Part shown: positions 45,002 to 54,105 of the stretch, one piece after another
Layout: each line of letters starts with the position of its first letter
Numbering within the stretch: position 1 is the first letter of the stretch
Program-made: the position numbers and the translations under genes
Notes under the pieces: model-generated
The model's database searches: none
Told to the model about the DNA's origin: nothing
Seen by the model: the letters and a program-made list of their open reading frames with translations, nothing else
Assembly: GCA_029959295.1 (NCBI GenBank)
Contig: JASCOH010000001.1
Coordinates: 372,001-436,000 of the forward strand
Direction of reading: 5' to 3'
Source: Flavobacteriaceae bacterium PS02334
GTDB lineage: Bacteria > Bacteroidota > Bacteroidia > Flavobacteriales > Flavobacteriaceae
DNA length: 64,000 bases

Positions 45002-47386
45002 TTGAAAACAAATACTCTAAAACCCAAAAAAAGGCTTTTTCCTAACAAAGGATATATAACAGCCTTGGCCATATTTGGTTACGGCATTTGTAATGCACAA
45101 GTGCAGAACAATAATTCAATCTATGTCAGCGATAATGCCAATTTTTATGTTTCCACAGGAAACTTCAATTTTGGAAATAGCCCGGCTACGACTCAAACAA
45201 CCAAAACGGCTTCCACTTATGGCGTTTTATCTTTTGGTGCAACAGCCCAAGCTTTTGGTGCAACAGATAACCACTACTTAAATGGTTATGCCAGAACATA
45301 TGGTACGACGCAAGCAATATTGCCAGTTGGAGCAAATTCAGTATATGCGCCAATCGCTGTAACTCCAAGTGCAAATACTGGAGTTGACGGTGCATATTAT
45401 AGAAGTGCTGCCTCAACTATTGGAACAAATATGGCTTCTACTATAAGCGCAATATCCACAGTTGAATACTGGGATATAAGAGGTGCAAATGCAATAAATA
45501 ATAGTGCACAAATTACCTTATCATGGAGGCCTTCAAGTGACATTGCAAATTTAACTGCAGGATCTCTGAATAATCTAGTTATTATCGGATGGAATGGAAC
45601 ACAGTGGACGAATATTACCTCAACTATTGATGCTACTTCCATTTTAGGAACAACAAGCACTTTTGGCGAAGGATCAATAACTACTAATTCAATTGTTCCG
45701 CTAAATTTATTTTCTGCATTTGCCTTAGGATCTAAAGTAGAAGCATGTGCTAATCTAGTCGCTTCTTCTGGAATTACTAAAACTTGGAATGGGGGATGGT
45801 CTCCTTCTGCTCCAACACTTGCTGATCCAGTTGTTATAAACTCAGCTTATACTGGTGGAACTTTTTCATGTAACTCCTTAGTTTTAAATGCTGATGTTAC
45901 ATTGACTGATGGTCAATATGCAGAAATTGTAAATGATGTAACAGGATCTGGAAAAATAATCATGTCAAGCCAGGCAAGCGTTGTGCAAAGAAATTCAACT
46001 GCAACAGCACCAAATATTGAATTGACAAAAACTACACGCCAGATGCGTCGATTTGACTATATCTATTGGGGTACGCCTATAGCAGGAGATTTTAAATCTC
46101 AACTTGCCGGTGCTATTGCACATGGACAGTCAGTTGCCGGAGCATTTGATATTCAATATAAATATGTATCAGGAGCTGGTGGAGGATGGAATGTACTTGA
46201 CCAAACTCAAACTGGACGCGGTTTCATTACACGTATAAAAATGCAAGCTCCATTCTTAGACGCTACAACTCAAGAAAATATCGATATGAAATTTACTGGA
46301 GTAGCCAATAACGGAGATATAAATGTATCTGTTGTAAATAATGTAGCATCTCCAAATGGAGGTACAAGCCATAATTTGTTAGCAAATCCATATCCTTCTT
46401 CTCTTGATGTAGACAAATTCCTTTTTGAAAATGAAGATATCGATGGTGCTGTATATTTATGGACAGCTGCGACTTCCTCTGGATCAAATAACAATGTGAC
46501 AAGTTATACGCAAGCAGATTATGCAGTTTACAACTTTGCAGGTGAGATAAACGCTTCACCAATCGGTCAAAAAATTGCTGGTAAAATTGCTTCTGGACAA
46601 GGTTTCAATGTAAAAGCATTAAATCCAGGTTCTGTTACTTTCACAAACTGTATGCGTCTTACAACAGGAAATAACAATTTCTTCCGTATTGCAAACAGAA
46701 CAGAAGAAGTAAAAGATCGCTTTAAATTGAACATGTCAAATGCTGGTGTTTATAGCCAAATTTTAATTGCTTATTTGCCACAAGCTACTTTAGGATATGA
46801 CAGGCTTTATGATGCAGGAAGAAATTCTTCAAGTACAGCACAATTGTATAGTATCCTTGAAACTGATGGCAGAAAACTTGCAATCAATGGTCGTCCAACA
46901 TTTTTTGATACTGACATAGTACCTTTAGGTGTATCGAAAAACAATACAAATGCTGAAACATTTACAATCAGTATTGATGAAAAAGAAGGTGTATTCAGTT
47001 CAGGAGAAGCTAGAGTTTATCTTCATGACAAAGCGCTTCAGGTGTATCACGATTTTGCAAACGGACCGTATAATTTTACGACAAGTGAAACAGCTGCTAA
47101 TAGTAGATTCGAAATTGTATACCGAAATGCTGCGCTGAACAATGTTGATTTTACAACAAGTAAAGTAAATGCTTCTATTAAAAACCAAGCTTTCAATGTT
47201 GCTGCTTCTTTAGGAATGACACAAATTGAAATCTATGATATTGCAGGAAGATTAGTAATGTCTTTCAATGCCGAAGGACAAAAAAATACTACAAAAGCAT
47301 TCAACCATGCTGATGGCGTATATATTGCAAAAATAAAATTAGAAAACGGATCAATAGCCACACAAAAATTAATTAATCAAAAATAA
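45002..47386 (+). CDS. T9SS-secreted protein with type A sorting domain
   Basis: 794 residues. The start is TTG: no in-frame ATG precedes the signal segment (KRLFPNKGYITALAIFGYGICNAQ). The body has beta-sandwich segments, with the flavobacterial hallmark SHNLLANPYPSSLDVDKFLF near residue 460 and IASGQGFNVKALNPG. The last 75 residues form the Por/T9SS type A sorting domain: GMTQIEIYDIAGRLVMSF, GVYIAKIKLENG and IATQKLINQK, so it is exported and attached or released by type IX secretion. The OmpA gene begins 32 bases after its stop. Confidence 0.88.
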   Translation: MKTNTLKPKKRLFPNKGYITALAIFGYGICNAQVQNNNSIYVSDNANFYVSTGNFNFGNSPATTQTTKTASTYGVLSFGATAQAFGATDNHYLNGYARTYGTTQAILPVGANSVYAPIAVTPSANTGVDGAYYRSAASTIGTNMASTISAISTVEYWDIRGANAINNSAQITLSWRPSSDIANLTAGSLNNLVIIGWNGTQWTNITSTIDATSILGTTSTFGEGSITTNSIVPLNLFSAFALGSKVEACANLVASSGITKTWNGGWSPSAPTLADPVVINSAYTGGTFSCNSLVLNADVTLTDGQYAEIVNDVTGSGKIIMSSQASVVQRNSTATAPNIELTKTTRQMRRFDYIYWGTPIAGDFKSQLAGAIAHGQSVAGAFDIQYKYVSGAGGGWNVLDQTQTGRGFITRIKMQAPFLDATTQENIDMKFTGVANNGDINVSVVNNVASPNGGTSHNLLANPYPSSLDVDKFLFENEDIDGAVYLWTAATSSGSNNNVTSYTQADYAVYNFAGEINASPIGQKIAGKIASGQGFNVKALNPGSVTFTNCMRLTTGNNNFFRIANRTEEVKDRFKLNMSNAGVYSQILIAYLPQATLGYDRLYDAGRNSSSTAQLYSILETDGRKLAINGRPTFFDTDIVPLGVSKNNTNAETFTISIDEKEGVFSSGEARVYLHDKALQVYHDFANGPYNFTTSETAANSRFEIVYRNAALNNVDFTTSKVNASIKNQAFNVAASLGMTQIEIYDIAGRLVMSFNAEGQKNTTKAFNHADGVYIAKIKLENGSIATQKLINQK

Positions 47387-47417
47387 TCTTATCAATTAAG
47401 ATTTGATTTATATAGAT

Positions 47418-48698
47418 ATGAAAAAAACACTAATACTAATTGCGATAGTTGCTTTAGGTTCTAAAGCAGTAGCTCAAGAGGAAAACTTAAGTGAAAAAGG
47501 ATTATTCAACAGATGGTCCATTGAAGCAAATGTAGGACAGAATAAGGCTGTAAGGCCTTATTCTGAAGGCTACTACTCCTCAGATCCATCAAACTATTTT
47601 AATTTCTCTGGAGTTGATCACTATGATTTAGGTGTTCGTTATATGTTTTCAAACTTATTCGGTTTGAAAATTGATGGAGCTTATGACCTTATTGAAAGCC
47701 AATCTGGCAGTGGATCATTACCTTTTGAGACTAAACAATATCGTTTAGGCCTTCAAGGAGTTGCAAATCTTGGAAGAATTATGAGATTTGAGACATTCAC
47801 TAGCAGATTTAACATCTTGGGGCATGCAGGTTTGCAAGTGTCAAGATTAGAGCCACAAACTGGTTTAAACGAAGGAGTTACTGAAGATAATGGTGGTATT
47901 ATGCTAGGTCTTACACCGCAATTGCGTATTACTGATTGGCTTGTTTTGACAGGTGATTTCACTGTAATAAGTAATGTGCGTCAACACTTTAACTGGGATG
48001 GTAATTATTCTGCAGAAGATAATAATCTTTCTGGGATGATGTACAATACATCTTTAGGACTTACAGTTTATTTGGGTAAAAAAGAAAAACATGCTGACTG
48101 GTACATTCCAAATGCAAGCAAACCTAATGAAGAAACTCAAAAAAGATTGGATAATCTTGAAAAAAGCATCCAAGATACTGACAGAGATGGTGTAATTGAT
48201 GCATTTGATCTTCAAAATAATACGCCAAATGGTGTAACAGTTGATAGAGTAGGAAGATTCATCGATGTAAACAAAAACGGAATTCCAGATGAGTTAGAGC
48301 CTAAAGATGGTAAGGATGGAGCAACTTCAGCTGTTGTAAGCAAACAAGATGCTATCAAGTTATTAATTGAAAAAGGATATGTAAATGTATTCTATGATGT
48401 TAATGAAGACCAGCCAAATAGCGGTTCTACAAACAATGTATATTATATTATCAAATTCTTGAGAAGTTACCCAGATGCAAAAATTACCCTTAAAGGCTTT
48501 GCTGATGTTCGTGGTAATGAAAAATCTAATAAAGATCTTTCTCAAAGAAGAGCTGAAAAATTATATGATATTGTTAGAGCAAGCGGTATCGATGCTAGCA
48601 GAATTAAAATTTCTGGTGAAGGTGTTGATAAAGACTATCCAACAGATACAAAAATAGGATTAGATTTGGCAAGAAGAGTTTCTATATTCTTAGAATAA
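47418..48698 (+). CDS. OmpA-family outer membrane protein with TSP3-like repeats
   Basis: 426 residues from the ATG at 47418. Signal peptide (KKTLILIAIVALGSKAVAQ), then a beta-barrel region (about 25-225), a coiled linker (PNEETQKRLDNLEKSIQ), Ca-binding thrombospondin-3-like repeats (DTDRDGVIDAFDLQN, DVNKNGIPDELEP) and a C-terminal OmpA peptidoglycan-binding domain (LKGFADVRGNEKSNKDLSQRRAEKL, KISGEGVDKDYPTDT). It anchors the outer membrane to the cell wall. Pairing with a T9SS protein gene is a recurrent flavobacterial arrangement. Confidence 0.92.
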   Translation: MKKTLILIAIVALGSKAVAQEENLSEKGLFNRWSIEANVGQNKAVRPYSEGYYSSDPSNYFNFSGVDHYDLGVRYMFSNLFGLKIDGAYDLIESQSGSGSLPFETKQYRLGLQGVANLGRIMRFETFTSRFNILGHAGLQVSRLEPQTGLNEGVTEDNGGIMLGLTPQLRITDWLVLTGDFTVISNVRQHFNWDGNYSAEDNNLSGMMYNTSLGLTVYLGKKEKHADWYIPNASKPNEETQKRLDNLEKSIQDTDRDGVIDAFDLQNNTPNGVTVDRVGRFIDVNKNGIPDELEPKDGKDGATSAVVSKQDAIKLLIEKGYVNVFYDVNEDQPNSGSTNNVYYIIKFLRSYPDAKITLKGFADVRGNEKSNKDLSQRRAEKLYDIVRASGIDASRIKISGEGVDKDYPTDTKIGLDLARRVSIFLE

Positions 48699-48718
48699 TC
48701 ACTTCTTAATAAATTAAA

Positions 48719-48752
48719 AACCCTGCTCATTTCTGAGCAGGGTTTCTTTTTT
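48719..48752 (+). terminator. Terminator after the OmpA gene
   Basis: Perfect stem AACCCTGCTCA / TGAGCAGGGTT with a short loop, followed by a T-rich run. It also separates the convergent TPR gene. Confidence 0.92.
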
Positions 48753-48777
48753 TATCAAAATTGAATTCTATAAAATA

Positions 48778-49383
48778 TTATTGGCAATTATTTTTTATTA
48801 GTTCATAAGCATTTGCATCACCCAATTCTCCAGCTTTGCTCCAATCCTCACAAGCTCCTTTTAAATCATTCAGCTTTACTTTTGCTGCTCCCCTATTATA
48901 ATATGTAGCTGAATAGTCTGATTTAAGAGAAATTGATTTATTATAATCTAAAATCGCTCCTTTAAAATCTTCTAATTCAAATTTAGCCAAACCTCTGTTG
49001 TAAAATTTTCCAGCTTCATTAGGCTTTAAAGAAATAGAAGTAGTATAATCTGAAATTGCTCCTCGAAAATCTCCAAGATCATATTTTGCATTTCCTCGGT
49101 AATAGTAAGCATCTTCTAGCTTTGAATCAAGAGAGATCGCTTTTGTCAAATCAGCTACGGCACCAATGGCATCACCAATAATCAGCTTATCGAAAGCCCG
49201 ATTAACAAAGGCTTTTATATAACCAGGGTTAAGTGCAATTGCCTCAGTATAAGCATTAATAGCACCTTGCCAATTTTCAGCTTTATCACTTTCAATACCA
49301 AGATTATAATGTTCTACAGCAGTCTGCCCATAGATTGAACTAGTGAAGATAAAGAAGCTCGATATGATGAAATTCTTACTCAT
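48778..49383 (-). CDS. Exported tetratricopeptide-repeat protein
   Basis: 201 residues with a short signal peptide (FIISSFFIFTSSIYGQ). Five TPR units follow in regular spacing: AVEHYNLGIESDKAENWQGA, AYTEAIALNPGYIKAFVNRA, LEDAYYYRGNAKYDLGDFRGA, AGKFYNRGLAKFELEDFKGA and ATYYNRGAAKVKLNDLKGA, then a CEDWSKAGELGD repeat resembling Sel1. Probably a periplasmic protein-protein adaptor. No operon partner; convergent with ompA. Confidence 0.85.
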   Translation of the reverse strand: MSKNFIISSFFIFTSSIYGQTAVEHYNLGIESDKAENWQGAINAYTEAIALNPGYIKAFVNRAFDKLIIGDAIGAVADLTKAISLDSKLEDAYYYRGNAKYDLGDFRGAISDYTTSISLKPNEAGKFYNRGLAKFELEDFKGAILDYNKSISLKSDYSATYYNRGAAKVKLNDLKGACEDWSKAGELGDANAYELIKNNCQ

Positions 49384-49430
49384 CGTTAATAGATTTGGGA
49401 AATCTAATTTACGAAAAATTTAAGACATAG

Positions 49431-50198
49431 TTATTGCTTTTCGGTCAAATATTTCCAATATCTTTTAGGAACATGCTGCACATGAAGTTTCATATTTTTG
49501 CGAGCCGGAATATTGGTACTTTTAAAATAATCATTCCAAAGCAGTGCATAAAGTTCCTGCTTTTCTTGAAGGACATCTGAAGGCAAATCGACAGAACTAG
49601 ATTTTGCAACAGGTGCATAATCTAATTTAATTTCCTCTACTTTTTCTAAATCATAAAACAATCCGTAGTGTCTTTTCAAATCATAGATAATCCACTTCTG
49701 GTCAGCATATCTATTTTTAAAAAAGGAAGAAATCAACGGCAATACATTAAAATCAGGTTCAATCGGAGCGTAAAAAATACCGTCAGCCGTTTCTTGAAAT
49801 CGAATAAAAGCTTTCATTCTATGCTTTTCACGATTGACGCTTTTATCCATTTTTGAAATTGCTATAACAGACGGATGTCCATAATTTACTTCTGCTCCTT
49901 TCAGATTATCAAAAATATAGCACGCAAAATCAAACAAATGCTGAAAACTTTCCTCCGTTTCTGAAAGATACGTTTTGTAAAACCGCATTTGCCAGTCACC
50001 ACTTATTTTCTTTTTCAAGCCAGTCCAAACGCGCTGTGCTTTTGCTTCATCATTAATGATTTCAAAGGTCTCTTCTAAAAGTTTCGGATGAAAATGACTC
50101 TGACTTACCAATTGAACCGCACCAGGTTTTCTTTCATAAAATTCAAAAATAGCAGTCAACAAACCTTCCAGGCTTCCATCAAAAATGTAAATTGTCAT
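49431..50198 (-). CDS. TIGR03915-family putative DNA metabolism protein
   Basis: 255 residues, soluble. Starts TIYIFDGSLEGLLTAIFEFYERK and contains LFDFACYIFDNLKGAE, then VNREKHRMKAFIRFQE (about 120-135), FYAPIEPDFNVLPLIS and FFKNRYADQKWIIYDLKRHYGLFYD, marks of the TIGR03915 family (DUF4130). The family is always paired with the radical SAM protein encoded directly upstream; here the stop and start share one base (TAATG). A DNA repair or modification role is the published guess for the pair, without a known reaction. Confidence 0.88.
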   Translation of the reverse strand: MTIYIFDGSLEGLLTAIFEFYERKPGAVQLVSQSHFHPKLLEETFEIINDEAKAQRVWTGLKKKISGDWQMRFYKTYLSETEESFQHLFDFACYIFDNLKGAEVNYGHPSVIAISKMDKSVNREKHRMKAFIRFQETADGIFYAPIEPDFNVLPLISSFFKNRYADQKWIIYDLKRHYGLFYDLEKVEEIKLDYAPVAKSSSVDLPSDVLQEKQELYALLWNDYFKSTNIPARKNMKLHVQHVPKRYWKYLTEKQ

Positions 50199-51454
50199 TA
50201 AAAAAGCGTTAGTTGGTTCTGTGGGATTTTTAAATATTTACTATTGCTTTCAGAAAGAATCAAGTTTTTTATATGCATAGCTTCAGGTGTATTTAATTGG
50301 AAAATACTATCTGCATAACGAATAAAATGCTTGGCACGATTAAACGCAATTCCGATTTTCTTTAACTGATCGGCCCGCAATTTGCCAAATTTTCTAGCCT
50401 GTACAATTTTCTTTGCCGAGCCCACTCCTATTCCGGGAACGCGCAAAATCATTTTATAATCAGCTGTATTTATATCTATCGGAAAATGCTCCATATTGCG
50501 CAACGCCCAACTCAATTTCGGATCAATATCCACATCAAGATGCGGATTCTTTTCATTCAAAATTTCATGTACGTTAAAGCCATAAAAACGCATCAGCCAA
50601 TCGGTTTGATACAATCTATTTTCACGCAAAAGCGGAGGCTGGCTACCAATCATCGGCATGCGATCGTCATAGCTTATCGGGATATATCCTGAATAATAAA
50701 CGCGCTTCAAGTCATAATTTTTGTAGTATTCATTAGCGCTGTACATGATTTCCATGTCAGTTTCAGGAGTCGCGCCAATCACCATCTGCGTGCTCTGCCC
50801 TGCCGGAACAAACTTTGGCGTACTTCTAATAATTTTCTTTTCGTCCTTAAACTGAATGATGCTGTCCTTGATAAAAGACAATGGTTTTTTCACATCGTCA
50901 TGCGATTTATCCGGAGCCAAAAGTTTCAATCCTGCTTCCGTCGGCATTTCTAAATTGATACTCATTCGATCAGCATAAAGTCCGGCTTCCGTCAGCAATT
51001 CTTCACTTGCGCCAGGAATAGTTTTGAGGTGGATATAGCCATTGAAATTATTTTCTAAGCGTAATTTCTTGGCAATTCTAACCAAGCGTTCCATCGTGTA
51101 ATCCGCATTTTTGAAAATTCCTGAACTCAAGAATAATCCTTCAATGTAATTGCGTCGATAAAAACTCATAGTCAGTTCTACGACTTCTTCCACCGTAAAT
51201 GCGGCGCGTTTCACATCATTGCTTTTTCTCGAAACACAAAACGCACAATCAAAAATGCAGTGATTTGTAAGCAGAATCTTTAACAAAGAAACACAGCGAC
51301 CATCTTCTGTATAAGTATGGCAGATTCCCGAACCGCTTGAATCGCCCAAACCTTTACTGGTATTTTTTCTATTGCTCCCGCTCGACGAACATGAAACATC
51401 ATATTTTGCAGCATCGGCAAGGATTGTTAGCTTTTCACGGATTCTTTCTGACAT
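50198..51454 (-). CDS. Putative DNA modification/repair radical SAM protein
   Basis: 418 residues. The iron-sulfur cluster motif is CIFDCAFC (CxxxCxxC, about residue 72-79). Radical SAM core marks follow: GLFLSSGIFKNADYTME, GYIHLKTIPGA, DRMSINLEMPTEAG and STQMVIGATPETDMEI. The C-terminal third ends in a helix-hairpin-helix (INTADYKMILRVPGIGVGSAKKIVQARKFG), a non-specific DNA-binding module. This is the TIGR03916 family, partner of TIGR03915. It is the first gene of the pair, with a separate upstream region to the divergent catalase. Confidence 0.9.
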   Translation of the reverse strand: MSERIREKLTILADAAKYDVSCSSSGSNRKNTSKGLGDSSGSGICHTYTEDGRCVSLLKILLTNHCIFDCAFCVSRKSNDVKRAAFTVEEVVELTMSFYRRNYIEGLFLSSGIFKNADYTMERLVRIAKKLRLENNFNGYIHLKTIPGASEELLTEAGLYADRMSINLEMPTEAGLKLLAPDKSHDDVKKPLSFIKDSIIQFKDEKKIIRSTPKFVPAGQSTQMVIGATPETDMEIMYSANEYYKNYDLKRVYYSGYIPISYDDRMPMIGSQPPLLRENRLYQTDWLMRFYGFNVHEILNEKNPHLDVDIDPKLSWALRNMEHFPIDINTADYKMILRVPGIGVGSAKKIVQARKFGKLRADQLKKIGIAFNRAKHFIRYADSIFQLNTPEAMHIKNLILSESNSKYLKIPQNQLTLF

Positions 51455-51651
51455 GTTTTCTTTCTTTTTGCGTAGTTTTTAAAAGTACTAATTCAGAGAA
51501 AAAATATTGACTGAACAATAGTTAATTTTTAAATTATTTTAGATTTCTAATTTCAAAAATTCTGCAACCTTTCTTGAAAATTTTATAATCACTAATCCTT
51601 TAAAAATGATAACCTTTATACTCATTGCAATCAACAGAAAAACAAACTACT

Positions 51652-53826
51652 ATGAAAAAGAACGACGCAAATTCAAAGACTTTTGATAATGCTAAACTTC
51701 AGGATTTGGAAAAAAACAAATCTGATGGAACAGGTCAATTTTTGACAACCGATCACGGAGTCAAAATCAACGACGACAATAACTCCCTGAAAGCTGGCGA
51801 ACGCGGTCCTTCCTTATTGGAAGATTTTATCTTGCGTGAAAAGATTACGCATTTTGACCATGAAAGAATTCCGGAAAGAATTGTGCATGCAAGAGGTTCA
51901 GCTGCTCACGGTTTTTTCCAACCTAATGCCGAGGCGGCAAAGTTTACAAAAGCAGGATTTTTGAAAGATGCTAATTTGACAACACCTGTATTTGTACGCT
52001 TTTCAACAGTTGCAGGCTTTCGTGGCTCGACAGATTTGGCTCGCGATGTCCGCGGTTTTGCCGTAAAATTTTATACGCAGGAAGGAAATTTTGACTTAGT
52101 TGGAAATAATGTTCCTGTCTTTTTTATACAAGATGCTTCTAAATTTCCTGACCTAATTCACGCTGTAAAACCAGAACCGCATCACGAAATGCCTCAAGCA
52201 GCTTCAGCTCACGATACGTTTTGGGATTTTATTTCCCTGATGCCTGAATCGATGCACATGATTATGTGGGCGATGTCTGATCGAGCTATTCCTAGAAGTT
52301 ACCGAATGATGGAAGGTTTTGGCGTGCATACTTTCAGATTTATCAATGAAGATAATAAGTCACACTTCGTAAAATTCCACTGGAAACCAAAATTAGGAAC
52401 CCACGCCGTAGTTTGGGACGAAGCTGTAAAAATTTCAGGCAATGATCCTGATTTTCACCGTAGAGATTTATGGGAAGCCATCGACAGCGGCAGTTTTCCT
52501 GAATGGGAATTAGGCGTGCAGCTTATTCCCGAAGAAGACGAACATAAATTTGACTTCGACCTTTTAGATCCTACGAAGCTTGTTCCTGAAGAATTGGTTC
52601 CGGTAACTGTCATCGGAAAAATGGTCTTGAACAGAAATCCGGATAACTTTTTTGCAGAAACAGAGCAGGTTGCTTTTCATCCAGGACATGTAGTTCCTGG
52701 GATTGATTTCTCAAATGATCCATTATTGCAAGGAAGACTTTTCTCTTATACGGATACACAATTATCACGATTAGGAAGTCCAAATTTTCACGAAATTCCA
52801 ATCAACAGAACCATTGCGCCGATGCACAATAATCAGCGTGACGGCCACATGCGACAAGAAATAAATGTTGGAAGAGTAAGCTATCATCCTAATACTTTGG
52901 GTGGAGGCTGCCCCTACCAAGCAAAAATTGCCGAAGGCGGATTTTCTAGTTTCAACGAAAGAATAGATGCGCAGAAAGTACGTGAAAGAAGCGAAAGTTT
53001 CTCTGATCATTTCAGCCAGGCAAAATTATTCTTCGGAAGCCAGACGCTAACTGAACAAGACCATATCATTAATGCCCTGCGTTTTGAGTTGGGAAAAGTT
53101 GAAGTTCCTGCTATTCGTGAAAGGATGTTAGGATTATTATCTCAAGTAGATACAACTTTAGCAGAAAAAGTAGCTTTTGGATTAGGAATTCCAGTTCCAA
53201 AAAGCCCAGAAAAACCGATGAATCATGGCGTTGGCGCAGATGCTGATCCTAAAAAGCACGAACCAAAAGACGTGACTTCAAGCATTCAGGCTTCTGACGC
53301 ATTGAGCATGATCTTAAACAAAACCAATTCGCCAACAATCGAATCAAGAAAAGTTGCGTTTTTGTGCAGTGATGGTGTGGACGCAGATTCTATAAATAAC
53401 TTGAAAGCGGCTTTAGAAAAAGAAGGCGCTCAAGCAAAAATCATAGGAACAAATGCGACTTCAATCAAAGCTTCTGACGGAAGTGAGATTAAAGTTGACC
53501 ACAGTATTTTGACTTGTTCATCTGTTTTATTTGATGCAATTTTTATTCCTTCAGGAAAAGAAAGCGCAGACAAGTTGCTTTTGGAAGACAAAATTCCAGA
53601 CTTTTTAAATGATGCTTACAAACATTGCAAAGTCATCGGTGCTGAAAAAGAAGGCATGAAATTATTAGAAGAAATTAATGCCTTCAGAAAACTTTCTTCG
53701 GAAGACATACGTGAATATGGAATCATAACAAATTCTGGAAACGCAAAGAATTTCTCAGGAAACTTCATCGAAGCAATGGGAAAACACCGCATCTGGATTC
53801 GTGAAAAATCGATTAAAATGAACTAA
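51652..53826 (+). CDS. katE: Large-subunit catalase (HPII/KatE type)
   Basis: 724 residues from the ATG at 51652; the upstream TTG at 51625 is rejected. Decomposes hydrogen peroxide. Catalytic His79 in IVHARGSAAHGFF; conserved RFSTVAGFRGSTDLARDVRG and GNNVPVFFIQDASKFPD (distal Asn); the haem-binding Tyr in LFSYTDTQLSRLG. After residue 500 it has the extra C-terminal flavodoxin/DJ-1-like domain (KVAFLCSDGVDADSINNL onward) typical of clade 2 catalases. It is followed ten bases later by a small acidic gene. Stress regulation is likely but not visible in the sequence. Confidence 0.95.
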   Translation: MKKNDANSKTFDNAKLQDLEKNKSDGTGQFLTTDHGVKINDDNNSLKAGERGPSLLEDFILREKITHFDHERIPERIVHARGSAAHGFFQPNAEAAKFTKAGFLKDANLTTPVFVRFSTVAGFRGSTDLARDVRGFAVKFYTQEGNFDLVGNNVPVFFIQDASKFPDLIHAVKPEPHHEMPQAASAHDTFWDFISLMPESMHMIMWAMSDRAIPRSYRMMEGFGVHTFRFINEDNKSHFVKFHWKPKLGTHAVVWDEAVKISGNDPDFHRRDLWEAIDSGSFPEWELGVQLIPEEDEHKFDFDLLDPTKLVPEELVPVTVIGKMVLNRNPDNFFAETEQVAFHPGHVVPGIDFSNDPLLQGRLFSYTDTQLSRLGSPNFHEIPINRTIAPMHNNQRDGHMRQEINVGRVSYHPNTLGGGCPYQAKIAEGGFSSFNERIDAQKVRERSESFSDHFSQAKLFFGSQTLTEQDHIINALRFELGKVEVPAIRERMLGLLSQVDTTLAEKVAFGLGIPVPKSPEKPMNHGVGADADPKKHEPKDVTSSIQASDALSMILNKTNSPTIESRKVAFLCSDGVDADSINNLKAALEKEGAQAKIIGTNATSIKASDGSEIKVDHSILTCSSVLFDAIFIPSGKESADKLLLEDKIPDFLNDAYKHCKVIGAEKEGMKLLEEINAFRKLSSEDIREYGIITNSGNAKNFSGNFIEAMGKHRIWIREKSIKMN

Positions 53827-53836
53827 AATCAAAATT

Positions 53837-54046
53837 ATGTCAGAAGAAAAAAAAGAGGATGTTCCAGAAATCAAGAAAATTTCAGACAATGTGTATATCA
53901 ATGTTTCTAAAATAAAATCAGAAAATGTTGATCTTGACGGTGATTCTGACGAAGAAGAAAGTGAAACCGAAGATGATTCAAAATCTCCAGAAGAAAAGTC
54001 GGAAGACGACAGAAATCAAGGCGATGAAACAGTCGGAATTCCTTAA
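53837..54046 (+). CDS. Small acidic protein downstream of catalase
   Basis: 69 residues, starting SEEKKEDVPEIKKISDNVYINVSKIK and then nearly all Asp, Glu and Ser (DEEESETEDDSKSPEEKSEDD). No family recognised. Expected to be disordered. It is ten bases after katE, with a terminator behind it, so it is probably co-transcribed. A plain reading is a short stress-linked acidic peptide; that is inference. Confidence 0.65.
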   Translation: MSEEKKEDVPEIKKISDNVYINVSKIKSENVDLDGDSDEEESETEDDSKSPEEKSEDDRNQGDETVGIP

Positions 54047-54067
54047 TAAATTAAACCTTTTAAAATA

Positions 54068-54099
54068 AAAAAGTGGAAGCTCATGGCCTCCACTTTTTT
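54068..54099. terminator. Bidirectional terminator between katE operon and corA
   Basis: AAAAAGTGGA pairs with TCCACTTTTT, with a further imperfect inner stem. Runs of A and T on both sides suit both convergent genes. Confidence 0.85.
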
Positions 54100-54105
54100 A
54101 TTTAA

